Assembly: GCA_002011125.2 (NCBI GenBank)
Contig: MTMF02000009.1
Location: forward strand, 1,518,989-1,582,988
Length of the DNA: 64,000 nucleotides
Reading direction: 5' to 3'
Source: Candidatus Hydrothermarchaeum profundi
GTDB lineage: Archaea; Hydrothermarchaeota; Hydrothermarchaeia; Hydrothermarchaeales; Hydrothermarchaeaceae
Position 1 is the stretch's first letter. Each line of letters starts with the position of its first letter. Made by a program: the position numbers and the translations under genes. A model generated the notes under the pieces. The model saw only the letters and a list, made by a program, of their open reading frames with translations, ran no database searches and was not told the DNA's origin. This document shows, in pieces, positions 61,618 through 64,000 of the stretch.

Positions 61618-62418
61618 TTAATGTCCCTCTTTCAACTCTAACTCTTTGCCTCGTTTTAATTCCTCTGAAAGTATCGACGCAACTTTATTCGCATATTCTA
61701 AGACTTTTAGATCATCTCTCGCAACTTCCCATCTCTCCTTAGGGAGATCTATGTCTATAATTTCCTTTATTTTACCAGGCCTTGCTGACATACAAACGAC
61801 TCTTTGAGACAGGTAAACCGCTTCCTCTACATCATGGGTTACAAAAAGTACTGTCTTATTTTCGTTATACCAATATTTTAGTAGTTCAACTTGTAGATAC
61901 CTACGAGTATGCCAGTCTAGTGAACTCGTTGGCTCATCGCAAAGAACAATATCTGGGTCCAGAGCACATACCCTCGCCATTCCCACCATTTGCTTTTGGC
62001 CCTCAGATATCTCATGAGGGTACTTATCCTTAAAATTGTCTACACCTATTATCTTCATCCATTTATCTCCTACTCTCCTCACTTCATCTTTAGGAAGCCC
62101 CTTATTTTCTAATCCAAAGTAAATATTTTCCTGAGCAGTCATCCATGGCAGGAGACGAATATCTTGATAAATAACAGATCTTCGCCAGTCACAATTTTTA
62201 AATACTTTTTCCCCATTAAATAAAACTTCTCCCTCCTGGTAATCTTCAAGACCCGCCGCGATTCTGAGAAATGTGGTCTTACCGCACCCAGAAGGGCCTA
62301 TTATCGATACGAACTCTCCATCATAAATCTCTAAACTCACTCTATCAAGGGCCCATATATCCGGGGGGTATACCTTTGTTAAATTCGTTGCTTTTAAAAT
62401 CACCTTGGAATTATTCAT
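61618..62418 (-). CDS. ABC transporter ATPase, nitrate/sulfonate/taurine class
   Basis: 266 aa. Walker A GPSGCGKTT (about 42-50), Q-loop VIYQDIRLLPWM, signature ISEGQKQMVG (a variant of LSGGQ), Walker B IVLCDEPTSSLD and the H-loop FVTHDVEEA. It belongs to the SsuB/TauB/NrtD group. It starts in the stop of the second ATPase (ATGA) and is the last gene of the operon here. The pair may form a heterodimer. Confidence 0.9.
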   Translation of the reverse strand: MNNSKVILKATNLTKVYPPDIWALDRVSLEIYDGEFVSIIGPSGCGKTTFLRIAAGLEDYQEGEVLFNGEKVFKNCDWRRSVIYQDIRLLPWMTAQENIYFGLENKGLPKDEVRRVGDKWMKIIGVDNFKDKYPHEISEGQKQMVGMARVCALDPDIVLCDEPTSSLDWHTRRYLQVELLKYWYNENKTVLFVTHDVEEAVYLSQRVVCMSARPGKIKEIIDIDLPKERWEVARDDLKVLEYANKVASILSEELKRGKELELKEGH

Positions 62419-63197
62419 GCTTCTACCTCATGCGGACTTTTAGTAAACGCTTCTTCGAATTTGCTTCTAACTGTCTCAACATAATGGGCGCATTCCTTGC
62501 TAAATCTCAGATTTGGAACTTCCCATCTCTTCTCGGGCAAATTAATATCAATTTTATCATAGATCGTACCTGGCAGGGAAGACATGACATAAACCTTCTG
62601 TGAAAGATAGACTGCTTCTTCTAATAAATGGGTCACATATACCACTGTACACCCTTTTTCATGCATTAGCTTTAAAAAGTCATCTGCTATATTACTCCGG
62701 GTCACAAGATCTAACCCGCCTAGTAGCTCATCGCATAATAGAATTGAAGGATTATTAACCATGATCATCGCAATAGTGGCTCTCCTCTGCATACCTCCAG
62801 AAAGCTCATACGGCCATTTTTCAGCAAACTTATCTATACCTAAAGTGGAAAGCCATTGTAGAGCATCTTCCCTAGCTTTTTTCTTATCTACGCCTTTAGA
62901 AATTGGCCCAAAAGTAACGTTATCTATTATCTTCATCCATGGAAAGAGAACAGTTTCTTGGAAAACCATCCCAATTTCAGGACTAGTACCTCTGACTTCT
63001 TTTTCCAGTACTTTGATACTCCCCTCTGAAGGGGTCTCTAGACCTGCGATTAGCCTAAGTAGAGTACTTTTACCGTTAGCCTGAGGCCCAACTATAGAGA
63101 TAAATTCGCCACTATTTACTTCTAGATTTACATTTTTCAAGATATATTCTCCATTCACCGTCTTTTTCCCTAATCCCTTAACTTCGATTGCTTTCAT
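62415..63197 (-). CDS. ABC transporter ATPase, nitrate/sulfonate/taurine class
   Basis: 260 aa. Walker A GPQANGKST (about 37-45), Q-loop MVFQETVLFPWM, signature LSGGMQRRA, Walker B ILLCDELLGGLD and the H-loop YVTHLLEEA are all present. Same SsuB/TauB class as its neighbour. It follows the permease gene by 13 nt on the minus strand. Confidence 0.9.
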   Translation of the reverse strand: MKAIEVKGLGKKTVNGEYILKNVNLEVNSGEFISIVGPQANGKSTLLRLIAGLETPSEGSIKVLEKEVRGTSPEIGMVFQETVLFPWMKIIDNVTFGPISKGVDKKKAREDALQWLSTLGIDKFAEKWPYELSGGMQRRATIAMIMVNNPSILLCDELLGGLDLVTRSNIADDFLKLMHEKGCTVVYVTHLLEEAVYLSQKVYVMSSLPGTIYDKIDINLPEKRWEVPNLRFSKECAHYVETVRSKFEEAFTKSPHEVEA

Positions 63198-63210
63198 GCC
63201 AAATCCCCTT

Positions 63211-64000
63211 TTAAATCCTCCTCATCCACCTTAGGAGCCTTGCTTGAACCATATCAAAACCGAATGTAATCCAGAAAAAGACCCAGAAGGATATCAGTAG
63301 TATAGCGGCTACCACTTTATCAAAATATCCAATATCAGTATGATACATCAAATAGAATCCAAGTCCTGTATGTGCCCCAACCATTTCTCCAGCCGTTAAC
63401 AGCACAAATGCCAAAACGAGGCCAATCAAACACCCAGCAAGAATAGTCGGCATAGCGCTAGGAATAATGATCCTTCTTAATATCCTTTTCTCACTTGCTC
63501 CTAATATTTTTGCAAATTCGATGTACCTTCGGTCTACATTGTAGACTCCAAACAAAGTATTGATGAAAATAGGCCAAAACGCCCCTATATACACCATGAA
63601 AATTATCGCATGGCTTATAGAAGGAAATACAGCAATAGCATATGGCAAATAGACCACCGGAGGCACATGCGCAGTAACTTTCGCAAGAGGGTAAGCCACC
63701 TCAAATCTTCTCATTGTCCTACCAAACCATATACCCCCTGGAATACCTGTAATTAAAGCCAGAAAATATCCGGCAAAAGCTCTAAAAATTGAATCCCTTG
63801 AACTCTTATAAGTTAAGAAGTAAAAATCTGAATAAAAGACATCAAAAACAGTGTTTGGAGAAGGAAAACTGTGAGTATTAAGCTTCCCTATCTTGCCGAC
63901 CACTACAAGCCACAGAAAGAAAAATACTCCAAAGACCAACGCAGCATTCATTACTGTTATCACTCGCGCTTTCGGTTGCTTTTTTAATAAAATTCCGAAT
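63211..64000 (-). CDS. ABC transporter permease (5' truncated)
   Basis: The frame runs past the window end: upstream of a GTG at 63963 it continues with residues such as LLKKQPKAR and no stop to base 64000, so the true start is outside. The protein has five or six hydrophobic helices and the permease motif around EFAKILGASEKRILRRII (EAA-type loop), as in SsuC/TauC/NrtB. It forms one importer with the two ATPases. A binding protein is not seen here; it may lie beyond the edge. Confidence 0.88.
   Translation of the reverse strand, partial: FGILLKKQPKARVITVMNAALVFGVFFFLWLVVVGKIGKLNTHSFPSPNTVFDVFYSDFYFLTYKSSRDSIFRAFAGYFLALITGIPGGIWFGRTMRRFEVAYPLAKVTAHVPPVVYLPYAIAVFPSISHAIIFMVYIGAFWPIFINTLFGVYNVDRRYIEFAKILGASEKRILRRIIIPSAMPTILAGCLIGLVLAFVLLTAGEMVGAHTGLGFYLMYHTDIGYFDKVVAAILLISFWVFFWITFGFDMVQARLLRWMRRI

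Noticed and set aside
1-64000. tRNA, rRNA, IS elements or an origin
   Set aside because: No tRNA- or rRNA-like sequence, transposase gene, terminal inverted repeats or origin-type repeats were recognised by eye; a tRNA scan could still find an atypical one.

Overview
The window is archaeal, probably a member of the Halobacteriota or a related euryarchaeal lineage with methanogen-type or alkane-oxidiser-type coenzymes. The evidence is TATA boxes about 25-30 nt upstream of several leaderless starts, Shine-Dalgarno/ATGA-coupled operons, a CetZ-like tubulin homologue, an archaeal AK6-type nucleotide kinase, a PEF-CTERM-type surface protein and type IV pilin-like proteins. A coenzyme M biosynthesis operon (cysteate synthase plus fused sulfopyruvate decarboxylase) lies near an HdrDE-like membrane complex and a c-type cytochrome. 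Base composition is A+T-rich (roughly 40% GC by eye). No rRNA, tRNA, CRISPR or transposon was seen, and no gene-free stretch exceeds 300 bases.

Layout. 1-4767: three surface or membrane proteins (a beta-propeller protein cut by the window edge, and two helical or Ig-like ectodomain proteins). 4820-8837: a three-gene operon with two different tubulin/FtsZ-superfamily GTPases around a membrane-anchored coiled-coil protein; this is the best candidate for an undescribed system. 8840-12964: a CBS protein, argC, a 35-aa membrane ORF, a GlcD-type oxidase and a class V aminotransferase. 12951-18388: multi-PAS kinase, response regulator, secreted PLD-like protein, glycosyltransferase and CBS protein. 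18428-28217: thiC, an operon of three pilin-like proteins, then housekeeping genes (RNase HIII-like, an HTH protein, AK6, HtpX, aroA).

28474-35006: a signalling cluster (PAS protein, Cache kinase, two half-ferritins, MinD, response regulator, kinase, response regulator, KaiC-like ATPase). 35009-50083: large surface proteins alternating with a second signalling set (KaiC-like ATPase, HTH-type response regulator, Cache kinase, MinD-like ATPase), including a propeller gene with perfect 120-bp tandem repeats. 50286-53330: DUF2304 protein, carbamoyltransferase and GT2 glycosyltransferase. 53327-56606: the coenzyme M operon with a signal-less substrate-binding-protein homologue. 56738-60807: cytochrome c lipoprotein, HdrD/HdrE-like pair and thioredoxin-like lipoprotein. 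60904-60978: a candidate small RNA carrying an anti-Shine-Dalgarno-like sequence. 60984-64000: a DUF4352-like protein and an ABC transporter of the nitrate/sulfonate/taurine class, cut by the window edge.

How it fits together. Three themes recur. Cell-surface proteins (propellers, LamG-like, pilin-like, CWB2) often have cytoplasmic helical tails. Two-component systems lie next to MinD- and KaiC-type ATPases. Spatial-organisation proteins (tubulins, MinD) are encoded beside surface proteins, which suggests, as inference only, a system that positions envelope or adhesion structures. The 53-64 kb end is a sulfur/coenzyme M and membrane electron-transfer region. Several starts were moved from the longest frame to a Shine-Dalgarno-supported codon; two genes seem to start at AUC or AUA.
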